Shown here piece after piece: positions 18,616 to 27,501 of a stretch of 64,000 nt of DNA. The stretch is from an uncultured Acidobacteriia bacterium. GTDB taxonomy: Bacteria; Acidobacteriota; Terriglobia; Bryobacterales; Bryobacteraceae. Under the pieces are notes generated by a model that saw nothing but the letters and a program-made list of their open reading frames with translations, made no database searches and was not told the origin of the DNA. The position numbers and the translations under genes were made by a program. Positions within the stretch are counted from its first letter, which is position 1. Each line of letters begins with the position of its first letter. The stretch is taken from assembly GCA_903828455.1 (NCBI GenBank), contig CAIKMJ010000046.1, positions 62,001 through 126,000 of the forward strand. The letters run 5' to 3'.

Positions 18616-18642
18616 GCGGGCGCTTCTTTTTCCGTCTGTTCT

Positions 18643-19167
18643 TTACTTCAGCAGCTTATCGATCTGCGCCGACAGGCTCTCCACGCTGGCCGCGGCCTCT
18701 TCGCTTCCGTCGAAGTCGTTCCGGATCGTCCCCGCCGCGTCCACGATGAAGATGTGCGGAAAGTGAACGTTCATGTTGCCATCCGGCCGCATCTTCATGT
18801 ACGACATCATCATCTGGCCCGAATCGAACAGCACCGGCCAGTTCAGTTCGTGGCTCGACGCGAACGCATCGGCCGTCTTGAAATTATCCGGCAGCGTGAC
18901 GATGGAGATCACGCCAATCCGGTCTCCGTATTTGTCCTTCACCTTGACCAGCAGGTCGGCCACCTTATTGCACACCGGGCAGGTGGTCTGCATGAAGTCG
19001 ATCACCACAATCTTCCCCTGGTAATCCTGCAGATCGTGCTGCGTGAAGTTCGAATCCATCAGCGAAAAGCCGGGCGCGCGGCGGCCCGAAAGCTCGCCGG
19101 CGGCGAACAGGCTCGTCGCTCCCAGCAGCATTGCCAACAACGCGGGAATTGTCCGTTTCATGCGCAT
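18643..19167 (-). CDS. TlpA-like exported thioredoxin-fold protein
   Basis: 174 residues. Signal peptide over residues 1-23 (AMLLGATSLFAAG), then an AhpC/TSA-TlpA thioredoxin fold with APGFSLMDSN, VVIDFMQTTCPVC (active site C63PVC66) and the later FPHIFIVDAAG segment holding the cis-Pro. It is probably a periplasmic disulfide reductase of the kind used in cytochrome c maturation or oxidant defence; the exact partner is not shown. It is the last gene of the uvrA-to-mtnA minus-strand run, 23 bp after mtnA. MRMKR offers two ATG starts two codons apart; the difference is trivial. Confidence 0.85.
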   Translation of the reverse strand: MRMKRTIPALLAMLLGATSLFAAGELSGRRAPGFSLMDSNFTQHDLQDYQGKIVVIDFMQTTCPVCNKVADLLVKVKDKYGDRIGVISIVTLPDNFKTADAFASSHELNWPVLFDSGQMMMSYMKMRPDGNMNVHFPHIFIVDAAGTIRNDFDGSEEAAASVESLSAQIDKLLK

Positions 19168-19190
19168 GTCCTTACTTATATCTTTGCGAC

Positions 19191-20222
19191 TTAGACCTTT
19201 GCGGCCAGCTCGCTCAGCGATTCACCATACGGCGCGCGAGCCACGCCCTTTTCGGTAATGATAGCGGTCACGTAACGATTCGGCGTTACGTCGAAAGCGG
19301 GATTCTGCACCTCAGTGCCTTCCGGCGCGATTCGCGTCCCGAACACGTGAGTAACCTCCGCCGCCCCGCGCTGCTCGATCGGAATATGGTCGCCGTCCGG
19401 AATCTTCAGATCGAGCGTCGAGATCGGCGCGGCCACGTAAAACGGAATGCCGTTCTCCTTCGCCAGCACCGCCACCCCGTACGTGCCGATCTTGTTCGCC
19501 ACATCGCCGTTCGATGCGATGCGGTCCGCCCCCACCACCACACAGCCAATGCGGCCGGACTTCAGAAAGTGGCCTGCCATGTTGTCCGTGATGAGCGTCG
19601 CGCGGATGCCGTCGTGCTGCAGTTCCCAGACCGTGAGCCGCGCGCCCTGCAGAAACGGCCGCGTCTCATCGGCAAACACGTCGATGTCCTTGCCCGCCGC
19701 CACCGCCGCCCGCACCACGCCCAGCGCCGTCCCGTAGCCCGCCGTCGCCAGCGCTCCGGCATTGCAGTGCGTCAGGACAGTCTTGCCGTCCGGCACCAGC
19801 GGAGCGCCATGCCGTCCGATCGCTTCGTTGATCGCAATATCTTCCACGCGCACCAGCTTCGCTTCCTCAATCAGCCGAGCGCGGATCTCATCCACCGGCA
19901 GATGCCGAATCTCCGCAAAGAGCCGCTTCATCCGTTCAATACCCCAGAACAGATTCACCGCGGTCGGCCGCGTGGATGCCAGTTCCGCGCAAATCGCCTC
20001 GAACTGCGCATCGAGGTTCTCTTCTGCAGCATCCCTTGCGCCGATCGCCACGCCCATCGCCGCCGCCACGCCAATGGCGGGCGCGCCGCGGATGATCATG
20101 GTGCGGATGGCGTCGGCCACCTCCACATAGTTCCGGCACGTGACGTAGAGTTCTTCGTTGGGAAGGCGCGTCTGGTCAATCATGACGACGCCGTCGTCGG
20201 TCCACTGAATAGTTTCGATCAT
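19191..20222 (-). CDS. mtnA: S-methyl-5-thioribose-1-phosphate isomerase
   Basis: 343 residues, full length. MtnA converts methylthioribose-1-phosphate to methylthioribulose-1-phosphate in methionine salvage. It shows the substrate-loop motif [15 protein letters not shown], the catalytic Cys in [20 protein letters not shown] and the catalytic Asp in [18 protein letters not shown]. The ATG at 20222 overlaps the stop of the upstream CPBP protease gene (ATGA), which fixes the start. No other methionine-salvage gene is in the window, although the adjacent deoxyhypusine-synthase-like gene could relate to spermidine use, whose synthesis makes methylthioadenosine. Confidence 0.95.
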   Translation of the reverse strand: MIETIQWTDDGVVMIDQTRLPNEELYVTCRNYVEVADAIRTMIIRGAPAIGVAAAMGVAIGARDAAEENLDAQFEAICAELASTRPTAVNLFWGIERMKRLFAEIRHLPVDEIRARLIEEAKLVRVEDIAINEAIGRHGAPLVPDGKTVLTHCNAGALATAGYGTALGVVRAAVAAGKDIDVFADETRPFLQGARLTVWELQHDGIRATLITDNMAGHFLKSGRIGCVVVGADRIASNGDVANKIGTYGVAVLAKENGIPFYVAAPISTLDLKIPDGDHIPIEQRGAAEVTHVFGTRIAPEGTEVQNPAFDVTPNRYVTAIITEKGVARAPYGESLSELAAKV

Positions 20223-20971
20223 TTGGAATTGGGCGGCCCTGCGAAAAGCAAAATCAGAAACGGAATCGAGTTGTAAGCAACATGCGTGAGTGCGGAGGCC
20301 CGCGTGGAGCCCGTCACGTGGCGCACCAGACCCAGCACACAGCCGACCAGCGTGATCAGCACGCCGCTCTGCCAGATGAAATCGTTCTGCATCAGGTGCA
20401 TCGCGCCGAACAGCACGGAGGTCAGCAGAATCCCTGGCAGCACTCCCATCGCCTCCACCGCTACCGGCTGCAGAAAGCCCCGGAAAATCAGCTCTTCCAC
20501 AATCGGCCCGAGCGTGACGCCGAACAGCGAAATCGCAATGCGGCTTGGAACATCCACCAACAATTTGTCGAACTGCGTCTGCACATTGGGAATTCGTATG
20601 AGGTTGCCGAGAACCACCGTCGTCACCGCCAGGCCCAGCCCCAGCAGGATCAGCGTGCGCAGCTGAAACGTGCACTTGTGCCACGCCAGCGACGGCAGCA
20701 GCGGCCTGCTGTGACGCGCGAACATCGCCGCCATCACGGCAAACAGCATCAGGTACGCAATACTCTGCGCCAGCAGTTCCAGAATGCCGAGCTTCGGATC
20801 GAGCCCGTACTTCATCGCGACAATCTGCACCAGCCAGGCGCCCGCGCCCAGCGCCGGAATGAACATCGCCAGCGTGACCAGCACTTCGCCGAAGCCCCAA
20901 AACGGATAGTCCGGCTCAGCCAGAATTACAGGTGCGGCCTCTGTCGCGCGCCACTCGGTACCGGGGCTCAA
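20219..20971 (-). CDS. CPBP-family intramembrane metalloprotease
   Basis: 250 residues with about seven hydrophobic segments. The three CPBP (Abi/CAAX protease) motifs are all present: E159E160xxxR164 (EELIFR), FxxxH192 (FGAMH) and H230xxxN234 (HVAYN). Bacterial members cleave or bind prenylated or membrane proteins; the substrate here is unknown. It overlaps the preceding deoxyhypusine-synthase-like gene and the following mtnA gene by 4 bp each, so it is translated in a coupled operon. All key residues are kept, so it is probably active. Confidence 0.9.
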   Translation of the reverse strand: MSPGTEWRATEAAPVILAEPDYPFWGFGEVLVTLAMFIPALGAGAWLVQIVAMKYGLDPKLGILELLAQSIAYLMLFAVMAAMFARHSRPLLPSLAWHKCTFQLRTLILLGLGLAVTTVVLGNLIRIPNVQTQFDKLLVDVPSRIAISLFGVTLGPIVEELIFRGFLQPVAVEAMGVLPGILLTSVLFGAMHLMQNDFIWQSGVLITLVGCVLGLVRHVTGSTRASALTHVAYNSIPFLILLFAGPPNSK

Positions 20972-21969
20972 GCTGTCTTTCCCGCCGGCGCGTTGCCTGC
21001 GTGTTCGCGGCCGGCGCCCTCGATCAGAATCGCCGCCAGCAGCGGAATCATAATTTCGTGGTGTCCCGTGAGCGAGTATCCCTTGCCGCCAGCCTGCACG
21101 TGCGGTCTTTCCACCACATTCACACGCGGCCGGTAATGCTGGATGAAATCGAGATTCACCGTCGTGAAGTTACCGACCGTGCGACCCAGATTCCGCACAC
21201 AGGAAACGGCTTTCAGAAAGACTTCCGGCATCACCACCGCCGACCCGGCATTGATATAAACCCCGCCGTCGTTCAGCGACTCCACCAGGCTGCAGAACAG
21301 CCGGAAATCGTAATGCGTCGCGCTGCCGATCGCCTCGGGCTCGGCCGCCGGATGCGTGTGCGGCGTATCGGTGCCGATCGCCACATGCACCGTCACCGGC
21401 ACGCGCGCCCGCCACGCCTGCAGCAGAATACTCGACTCCGCATATTGCTCCGCGGCAAGCATCTCCAGCGAGCGCCCCAGCGCCTCGCCCGCGCCGAATC
21501 TTCCCACCATCGCCGCCGACATCGCCCGGTTCCACTCCCGCCCCGTCTCTTCCGCCGAACCGAACCGCCCGTCCGGCAGAACCGACTCCACATCTTCACT
21601 CGTGTGCCCGGCCACTGCGATTTCGAAATCGTGGATCGAACCCGAACCGTTCATCGCAAACGCCGTGGCCAGATTCCGCCGCATCAGGTCGAGCAGCACC
21701 GGCGCCAGCCCGCACTTGATCACGTGCCCGCCCATGCCCCAGATCACCGGCTTGCCCTTGGCGCGCGCCGCGAGGATCCTGTCAGCAACTGCCCGCAGCG
21801 TATCGGCCGCCAGAATCTTCGGCAGGCTGTCGACCCACCCGGCGACGCCGGTCTCCGGCGCCCACGGCCGCGCAAAATCAGCCGTCCGCACTTTGCCGCC
21901 CCGCTCCGTCAGCGAAACAGTCTTGAGCCCGGTCAGATCGATCGGCGGAATCCCGTAGCGTTCACTCAT
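20968..21969 (-). CDS. Deoxyhypusine synthase-like NAD-dependent family protein
   Basis: 333 residues from ATG 21969 (AGGAT just upstream). The run GKPVIWGMGGHVIKCG, then AMNGSGSIHDFEIAVAGHTS with EDV following, recalls the bacterial deoxyhypusine synthase-like fold, as do HVAIGTDTPHTHP and LDFIQHYRP later on. The true eukaryal/archaeal enzyme makes deoxyhypusine on eIF5A; bacteria lack that target, and bacterial relatives act on polyamines (for example homospermidine synthase) or are uncharacterised. I do not see the standard catalytic lysine motif of eIF5A-modifying enzymes. It overlaps the CPBP gene by 4 bp and follows uvrA by 10 bp. Family call is from memory. Confidence 0.6.
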   Translation of the reverse strand: MSERYGIPPIDLTGLKTVSLTERGGKVRTADFARPWAPETGVAGWVDSLPKILAADTLRAVADRILAARAKGKPVIWGMGGHVIKCGLAPVLLDLMRRNLATAFAMNGSGSIHDFEIAVAGHTSEDVESVLPDGRFGSAEETGREWNRAMSAAMVGRFGAGEALGRSLEMLAAEQYAESSILLQAWRARVPVTVHVAIGTDTPHTHPAAEPEAIGSATHYDFRLFCSLVESLNDGGVYINAGSAVVMPEVFLKAVSCVRNLGRTVGNFTTVNLDFIQHYRPRVNVVERPHVQAGGKGYSLTGHHEIMIPLLAAILIEGAGREHAGNAPAGKTA

Positions 21970-21979
21970 ATCCTGGCTC

Positions 21980-24724
21980 TCAAGCCGCGCGTCCGGCCCC
22001 GTTGAATTTGCGCAGCGCCTCGGCCGTATAGCTCTTCTTCGACTTCTGCACCTGCTCCGGCGTCCCCGCCGCAACCAGGCGTCCGCCGCCTTCGCCGCCA
22101 TCCGGTCCGAGGTCGATAATCCAGTCGGCGCTCTTCACCACGTCCAGGTTGTGCTCGATCACTAATACAGTATTGCCGAGATCGGTCAGCCGTTGCAGCA
22201 CTTCGAGCAGTTTTCGCACGTCTTCGAAATGCAGCCCCGTCGTTGGTTCGTCCAGCACATACAGCGTGCGGCCCGTCTGCCGCCGGCTCAGTTCCTTCGC
22301 CAGCTTGATGCGCTGCGCCTCGCCGCCCGAAAGCGTGGTTGACGATTGCCCCAGATGCACGTAACCCAGCCCCACATCCAGCAGCGTCTGCAGCTTCGGC
22401 CGGATCTGCGGATTCGTCTCCAGCAGCGGCAGCGCCTCTTCCACGGTTAGAGCCAGCAGATCGGCAATGGAATGGCCTTTGTACTTCACCTGCAGCGTTT
22501 CGTGATTGTAGCGGCGCCCCCGGCACACATCGCACGTCACGTAAACGTCCGGCAGAAAATTCATCTCGATGCGCTTCAGCCCGTCGCCCGTGCACGCCTC
22601 GCAGCGCCCGCCCTTCACGTTGAAGCTGAACCGGCCCGGCTTGTGACCACGTTCGCGCGACTCCGGCAGCAGCGCATAAAAGTCGCGAATCGGCGCAAAC
22701 AACCCCGTATACGTCGCCGGATTCGAACGCGGCGTGCGCCCGATCGCCGACTGATCGATGCGGATGATCTTGTCGATATGCTCCGCGCCTTCCACCGTTT
22801 CGTGATCGCCCGGCGCTTCGTACGAGCCGTAAATCTCCCGCGCCAGCGTCTTATAAAGGATGTCGTTCACCAGCGTCGACTTCCCGCTTCCCGAAACCCC
22901 TGTCACCACCGTCAGCCGCCCCAGCGGGAATTCCACGTCGAAACCCTTCAGGTTGTGCGCCCGCGCCCCTCGCACCCAGATCGATTGCCCGCTTCCCGCG
23001 CGCCGCTTCTCCGGTGCCGCTATCGACAGCGTCCCGGCCAGATAACGGCCCGTCAGCGACGCCGGATTGGCGCGAATCTCCGCCGGCGTGCCGCTCGCCA
23101 CCAGTTCGCCGCCCAGCCGGCCGGCAGCGGGCCCCAGATCGATCACGTAATCGGCCCGCTCAATGGTCTCCGCGTCGTGCTCCACCACCAGCACCGTGTT
23201 CCCCATGTCGCGCAGCGATTCCAGCGTATTCAGCAGCCGGTCGTTGTCTCGCGGATGCAGCCCGATCGACGGCTCGTCCAGCACATACAACACGCCACGC
23301 AGCTTCGATCCGATCTGCGTCGCCAATCGGATCCGCTGCGCCTCGCCGCCCGAAATCGTGGCCGCCGAACGATCGAGGCTCAGATAGTGCAGCCCCACCG
23401 ATTCCAGAAACTCCAGCCGCCGCCGGATCTCATCCACCACGCGCCCCGCAATGTCGCCTTCCCGCTGCGTCAGTTCCCAGCCGCGCGCCGTAATCAGCGC
23501 CCGCGAAATCGGCATCGACGTGAATTCGGAAATCGCGATGCTCTTCACCCGTACCGCCAGGCTCGACGGCCGCAGCCGCTTCCCCCCGCACGCGGGACAC
23601 GGCACCGGCGACATGTAATCGGTGAGCCATTCGCGATAATCTTCCGAAGCCTCCGCATACATGCCGCTCAGCGTTTCCACCGCGCTGTCGAGCAGGGCCG
23701 TCCGCGAAGCCAGTGGAATCTTCTCCCACGGCTGCTTCAGCTTCACCTTCAGCCGCTTCGCCTCATCCTGTACCTTGTGAATCACCAGACTCGAACCCGC
23801 CCCCGGCCCCAGCGCCCCTTCGAGCAGCGGCTTCGAAGCATCCACAATGATCTTGTCTTTGTCGAACGCCCACGTGCTGCCCAGTCCCGAACACTCTTCG
23901 CAGGCGCCGTACGGACTGTTGAACGAAAACGAACGCGGCTCCAGCTCCGGCACGCTGCTGCCGCACTCCACGCAGGCCAGCTTGCGCGAGTACAACCGCT
24001 CCTCGCCGTCCACCACGGAAATCAGCACCAGCCCGCCCGTCAGCTTCGTCGCCGTTTCGATGGAGGCTTCCAGCCGCTTTTCAATCCCCGGCTTCACCAG
24101 CAGCCGGTCCACAATCACTTCAATCGTGTGATTGCGCCGCTTATCCAGCGTGATGTCATCTTCCAGCGAACGGATCACGCCATCGATCCGCGCCCGCACA
24201 AAGCCCTGCCGCGCCAGCTTCTCCAGATCCTTCTTGAACTCGCCCTTGCGTCCCCGCACCAGCGGCGCCAGAACCAGCACGCGCTCCTCCGGCTTCAGTG
24301 AAAGTACCTGCCGCAGAATCTGCTCCGTGCTCTGCCGCGAAATCTCGCTCCCGCAGACCGGGCAATGCGGAATCCCGATCGAGGAATACAGCAGCCGCAG
24401 GTAATCGTAGATCTCCGTAATCGTGCCCACCGTGCTGCGCGGACTGCGGCCAGTGGTCTTCTGATCGATCGAAATCGAAGGGCTCAGCCCGTCCACCGAA
24501 TCCACATCCGGCCGCTCCATCTGATCCAGAAACTGCCGCGCGAACGTCGACAGCGTTTCCACATAGCGCCGCTGCCCCTCCGCGTAAATCGTGTCGAACG
24601 CCAGCGACGACTTCCCCGACCCGCTCAGCCCGGTAATCACCGTCAGCGAATTGCGCGGAATTCGCACGCTAATATTTTTCAGATTGTGCTGCCGTGCTCC
24701 CGAAACTGTAATTTCCTGTAACAT
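21980..24724 (-). CDS. uvrA: Excinuclease ABC subunit A
   Basis: 914 residues, within the UvrA range. Two ABC ATPase modules: Walker [20 protein letters not shown] near residue 32 and [16 protein letters not shown] in the second half, with signatures [18 protein letters not shown] and [17 protein letters not shown]. Zinc modules are CVECG...CEECSG and CEACTGDG...CDVCRGRRY. It scans DNA for bulky lesions with UvrB in nucleotide excision repair. It is the first gene of a five-gene minus-strand run ending at 18643. The sequence just upstream (GTTAAAAGCGATTAA) has no Shine-Dalgarno, so a leaderless or short leader is possible. Confidence 0.98.
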   Translation of the reverse strand: MLQEITVSGARQHNLKNISVRIPRNSLTVITGLSGSGKSSLAFDTIYAEGQRRYVETLSTFARQFLDQMERPDVDSVDGLSPSISIDQKTTGRSPRSTVGTITEIYDYLRLLYSSIGIPHCPVCGSEISRQSTEQILRQVLSLKPEERVLVLAPLVRGRKGEFKKDLEKLARQGFVRARIDGVIRSLEDDITLDKRRNHTIEVIVDRLLVKPGIEKRLEASIETATKLTGGLVLISVVDGEERLYSRKLACVECGSSVPELEPRSFSFNSPYGACEECSGLGSTWAFDKDKIIVDASKPLLEGALGPGAGSSLVIHKVQDEAKRLKVKLKQPWEKIPLASRTALLDSAVETLSGMYAEASEDYREWLTDYMSPVPCPACGGKRLRPSSLAVRVKSIAISEFTSMPISRALITARGWELTQREGDIAGRVVDEIRRRLEFLESVGLHYLSLDRSAATISGGEAQRIRLATQIGSKLRGVLYVLDEPSIGLHPRDNDRLLNTLESLRDMGNTVLVVEHDAETIERADYVIDLGPAAGRLGGELVASGTPAEIRANPASLTGRYLAGTLSIAAPEKRRAGSGQSIWVRGARAHNLKGFDVEFPLGRLTVVTGVSGSGKSTLVNDILYKTLAREIYGSYEAPGDHETVEGAEHIDKIIRIDQSAIGRTPRSNPATYTGLFAPIRDFYALLPESRERGHKPGRFSFNVKGGRCEACTGDGLKRIEMNFLPDVYVTCDVCRGRRYNHETLQVKYKGHSIADLLALTVEEALPLLETNPQIRPKLQTLLDVGLGYVHLGQSSTTLSGGEAQRIKLAKELSRRQTGRTLYVLDEPTTGLHFEDVRKLLEVLQRLTDLGNTVLVIEHNLDVVKSADWIIDLGPDGGEGGGRLVAAGTPEQVQKSKKSYTAEALRKFNGAGRAA

Positions 24725-24796
24725 TTAATCGCTTTTAACGGTTCACCGGGACGTAACGCCGGAGCGTCGGATACCATAACAAAGTACGTTCTGATA

Positions 24797-25141
24797 ATGC
24801 AGGGTTGCATCAAATGTGGTCATCGCGCAATTCGGCGCCGGCGTGGTTTCGTGGAAAAAATCCTTTGCGAAGCCTCGTACTACTGCGACAATTGTGGCGC
24901 CCGCTGGAATGACTACAGGCCATTCTTCGCCATTTTCCAGCGTTATGCCCATTGCCCCCGCTGCCACACCCCGGACCTGACCAGGCTCACCCGCCGCGAC
25001 AAAATCGACAGCATGAGTTCAAACCCGCTGCGCTTTCTTCTTCTCTTCGTCGGCGCGCCCCTCTACCACTGTACATTCTGCCGGCTGCAGTTCCGCGACT
25101 GGCGCGGTCTGGACCCTGAACGCCCCGGCCGCCACCGTTAA
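24797..25141 (+). CDS. Small protein with four CxxC zinc-ribbon half-sites
   Basis: 114 residues, basic. The cysteines come as C4xxC7, C30xxC33, C53xxC56 and C92xxC95, enough for two zinc ribbons. A hydrophobic stretch FLLLFVGAPLYHC (about 80-92) precedes the last pair. I do not recognise a named family. It is divergent from uvrA with a 72-bp gap. A regulatory or nucleic-acid-binding role is possible but not shown. The minus-strand frames here lack such a pattern, which supports this frame. Confidence 0.6.
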   Translation: MQGCIKCGHRAIRRRRGFVEKILCEASYYCDNCGARWNDYRPFFAIFQRYAHCPRCHTPDLTRLTRRDKIDSMSSNPLRFLLLFVGAPLYHCTFCRLQFRDWRGLDPERPGRHR

Positions 25142-25182
25142 ATCGACCCGCCCGGCGCCCCCGCTCCGAAACATGCAAACGG

Positions 25183-25214
25183 GCGACAATGAAAGCCGGC
25201 GACCATGAAATCCT
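25183..25214. repeat. Degenerate 16-bp tandem duplication
   Basis: GCGACAATGAAAGCCG (25183-25198) and GCGACCATGAAATCCT (25199-25214) match at 13 of 16 positions and abut. They lie directly before the pseudouridine synthase start at 25218. Confidence 0.55.
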
Positions 25215-25217
25215 CCC

Positions 25218-26114
25218 ATGCTTCTGCACGCTGAAGCTTCCGACAGCGGCAAGCGGCTCGACGCTTTTCTCCACGACCGCCTGCCCGAATACAGCCGCTC
25301 CCGCCTCCAGCAGTGGATTCGCGACGGCCTGGTCCGGATCGGTGACGCGACCGCCAAACCCTCCACCACCATCCGCGGCGGTGAATCCGTCTCCGTCCAG
25401 CCCGCCCCCGCTCACCCTCTGCGCGCCGTTGCCGAAGACATCCCGCTCACCGCACTCTATGAAGATGCATCCGTCGTCGCCATCGATAAGCCCGCCGGCA
25501 TGGTCGTTCACGCCGGCGCGGGCGTCCATTCCGGCACCGTGGTCAACGCGCTGCTCCACCGCTTCGCCGCCCTGTCGTCGGTCGGCGGCGATCTCCGCCC
25601 CGGCATCGTTCACCGGCTCGACCGCTTCACCAGCGGCGTGCTTCTCGTCGCCAAAAACGACGCCGCTCACCTCGATCTCGCCACCCAGTTCTCGTCCCGC
25701 CAGGTGGAAAAAATTTATCTGACGCTCGTCCACGGCACCCTCACCGGCTCCGGCCGCATTGAAAAACCCATCTCGCGCGACCCCAAACATCGCGCCCGCA
25801 TGACCGCCCGTCTCACCACCGGCCGCAAATCGCTCACCGACTGGACCGCCGTGGAACACTTCGCCGGCTTCACCTTCCTGCGCGTCCGCCTCGGCACCGG
25901 CCGCACGCACCAGATCCGCGTGCATCTTTCTTCCATCGGCCATCCCGTGGCCGGCGACAAACTTTACGGTGCGGCGCCCTCGCCCTGGGACCGCTACTTC
26001 CTCCACGCCCACCATCTGGCTTTCCGCAGCCCGGCTACCGGCGAAACCGTTGTCGTGGAATCGCCGCTGCCGCCGGATCTTGTGGAATGGAAGGCTTCGC
26101 TCCGGCCCGCCTGA
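25218..26114 (+). CDS. RluA-family (RluD-like) 23S rRNA pseudouridine synthase
   Basis: 298 residues. An N-terminal S4 RNA-binding domain (GKRLDAFLHDRLPEYSRSRL, residues 11-30 on) precedes the catalytic domain. The signature RPGIVHRLDRFTSGVLLVAK carries the catalytic D135; the usual Lys-Asp-Thr after HRLD is Arg-Phe-Thr here. Further motifs are the KPAGMVVHAG strand and RTHQIRVHLSSIGHPVAGD. RluD makes pseudouridines in helix 69 of 23S rRNA; the exact target of this member cannot be read from sequence. The gene is followed after 49 bp by a VWA protein gene. Confidence 0.93.
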   Translation: MLLHAEASDSGKRLDAFLHDRLPEYSRSRLQQWIRDGLVRIGDATAKPSTTIRGGESVSVQPAPAHPLRAVAEDIPLTALYEDASVVAIDKPAGMVVHAGAGVHSGTVVNALLHRFAALSSVGGDLRPGIVHRLDRFTSGVLLVAKNDAAHLDLATQFSSRQVEKIYLTLVHGTLTGSGRIEKPISRDPKHRARMTARLTTGRKSLTDWTAVEHFAGFTFLRVRLGTGRTHQIRVHLSSIGHPVAGDKLYGAAPSPWDRYFLHAHHLAFRSPATGETVVVESPLPPDLVEWKASLRPA

Positions 26115-26148
26115 CGCCGCGCCTCGCCGGAACACCGCCGGCAAACGA

Positions 26149-26154
26149 TAGAAT
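26149..26154 (+). promoter_or_regulatory. -10-like hexamer TAGAAT near a start codon
   Basis: TAGAAT ends 9 bases before ATG 26164, predicting a leader of about 3 nt. No Shine-Dalgarno is visible. Confidence 0.4.
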
Positions 26155-26163
26155 GAGACGGAT

Positions 26164-27150
26164 ATGAGATTGTCGTCCCGGATGATTTGCGCGTTCGCGC
26201 TGAGCGCGTTGCTCGGCCTGGCGCTGTTCAACGCGGTGCCGCTCGTCATCGCGCAGCAGGCTCCGCCGCCGCGGCCAGGCTCGCTGCAGGCCGATGCCAG
26301 CGAATCCGACAATCCCTCCCGCATCGTGCTCGATGTGACGCGCGTCAATATCCTCTTTTCCGTCACCGACAAAAAAGGCCGCTTCATCAGCAATCTCACG
26401 CAGTCCGACTTCGAAGTCGTCGAAAACAAGAAGCAGCAGGCCATCCAGCAGTTCACCGCCGAATCCGACCTGCCTCTGCGGCTCGCCGTGCTCGTCGATA
26501 CCAGCAACAGCATCCGCGATCGCTTCCGCTTCGAGCAGGAGGCCGCCAACCGCTTCATCCAGGGCGTGCTGCGGCCGCGTCAGGACCGCCTCATGCTGGT
26601 GAGCTTCGACAGCGTCGCCGAACTGGTCAATGACCTGACCGACGACGTCCCCGCTCTCGAAAAAGGCATCAACAATCTGCGCCCCGGCGGCGGCACCGCG
26701 CTCTACGACGCCATCTACCTCGCCGCGAAAGAAAAGCTCATGATGGATCAGCCGCGCGACAAGTTCCGCCGCGCCATGATCATCCTCAGCGATGGCGCCG
26801 ACACCGAAAGCCACCACACGCGCGATCAGGCCCTCGAAATGGCGCAGAAGTCGGACACCGTGGTCTACGCCATCTCGACCAACATCACCCGCGAAGACAC
26901 CGACGGCGACCAGGTGCTCCGCTACTTCGCCGAAGAGACCGGCGGCCAGGCCTTCTTCCCCTTCAAAGTGGAAGACCTCGACCAGTCCTTCGAAAACATC
27001 GCCAACGAACTGCGCCACCAGTACAACATCTTTTATCGCCCTGAACCGCTGAAGGCCGACGGTCTTTATCACCCCGTCACCGTCCGCACGAAGAACCGCA
27101 AGGATCTCGTCGTCCGCGCGCGCAAGGGCTACTACGCGCCGAAATTCTAG
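26164..27150 (+). CDS. Secreted VWFA-related Acidobacterial protein (TIGR03436-like)
   Basis: 328 residues: signal peptide to about residue 30 (cleavage near VIA-QQ), then the beta domain that opens this family (RVNILFSVTDKKGRFISNLT, DFEVVENKKQQAI). The VWA domain has a MIDAS motif D112TSNS, T in GGGTALYD and the later Asp in ILSDGADTESH, so metal binding is intact. VWFA-related domains are expanded in Acidobacteria; their ligands are unknown. It is probably periplasmic or surface-exposed and binds protein. A second, longer member is at 44251-45822. Confidence 0.88.
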   Translation: MRLSSRMICAFALSALLGLALFNAVPLVIAQQAPPPRPGSLQADASESDNPSRIVLDVTRVNILFSVTDKKGRFISNLTQSDFEVVENKKQQAIQQFTAESDLPLRLAVLVDTSNSIRDRFRFEQEAANRFIQGVLRPRQDRLMLVSFDSVAELVNDLTDDVPALEKGINNLRPGGGTALYDAIYLAAKEKLMMDQPRDKFRRAMIILSDGADTESHHTRDQALEMAQKSDTVVYAISTNITREDTDGDQVLRYFAEETGGQAFFPFKVEDLDQSFENIANELRHQYNIFYRPEPLKADGLYHPVTVRTKNRKDLVVRARKGYYAPKF

Positions 27151-27170
27151 CCTCCCCGCGTGACAACCGC

Positions 27171-27497
27171 ATGTTCCACGACATGCTCGCAACCGTCCGC
27201 CGCATCCCGAAGGGCAAGGTGGCAACTTACGGCGAGGTCGCTGCGGCAAGCGGCCATCCCGGCGCCGCCCGTCAGGTCGTCTGGGCCCTGCGCGCCGCCG
27301 GCAAATCGGGACGCAGACCGGTACCGTGGCACCGCGTTCTCGGCGCCGGCGGAAAAATCCGCCTCCCCGGCGAAGCCGGCCTCGAACAGCGCCTCCTCCT
27401 CCGCGCCGAAGGCGTCGGCTTCAAAGGCGACCGCGTCGACATGGCCCTCTGCGGACACTCCTTCCCTGCTGCGCCCGCGCAATCCCCGCTAAACTGA
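27171..27497 (+). CDS. Alkyltransferase-like (ATL) DNA-binding protein
   Basis: 108 residues, the size of the DNA-binding domain of O6-alkylguanine transferases. The winged helix GKVATYGEVAAASGHPGAAR includes the arginine finger R34. The active-site motif PCHRV is PWHRV (residues 52-56), with Trp replacing the alkyl-accepting Cys, as in ATL/YbaZ proteins. Such proteins cannot repair but flag O6-alkylguanine for nucleotide excision repair, and uvrA is in this window. The stop is 4 bp before the polX start. The last 15 residues are Ala/Pro-rich and probably disordered. Confidence 0.92.
   Translation: MFHDMLATVRRIPKGKVATYGEVAAASGHPGAARQVVWALRAAGKSGRRPVPWHRVLGAGGKIRLPGEAGLEQRLLLRAEGVGFKGDRVDMALCGHSFPAAPAQSPLN
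27490..27495 (+). promoter_or_regulatory. -10-like TAAACT for a leaderless polX transcript
   Basis: TAAACT is followed by six bases (GAAGTC) and TTG 27502, putting +1 on the start codon. The same TAAACT-N6-start arrangement is found at dusB. It overlaps the end of the ATL gene. Confidence 0.5.
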
Positions 27498-27501
27498 AGT
27501 C

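Noticed and set aside
20223-20900. N-terminal extension of mtnA up to 20900
   Set aside because: The added sequence overlaps the CPBP protease gene completely; the ATGA overlap at 20219-20222 and the known MtnA N-terminus fix the start at 20222.
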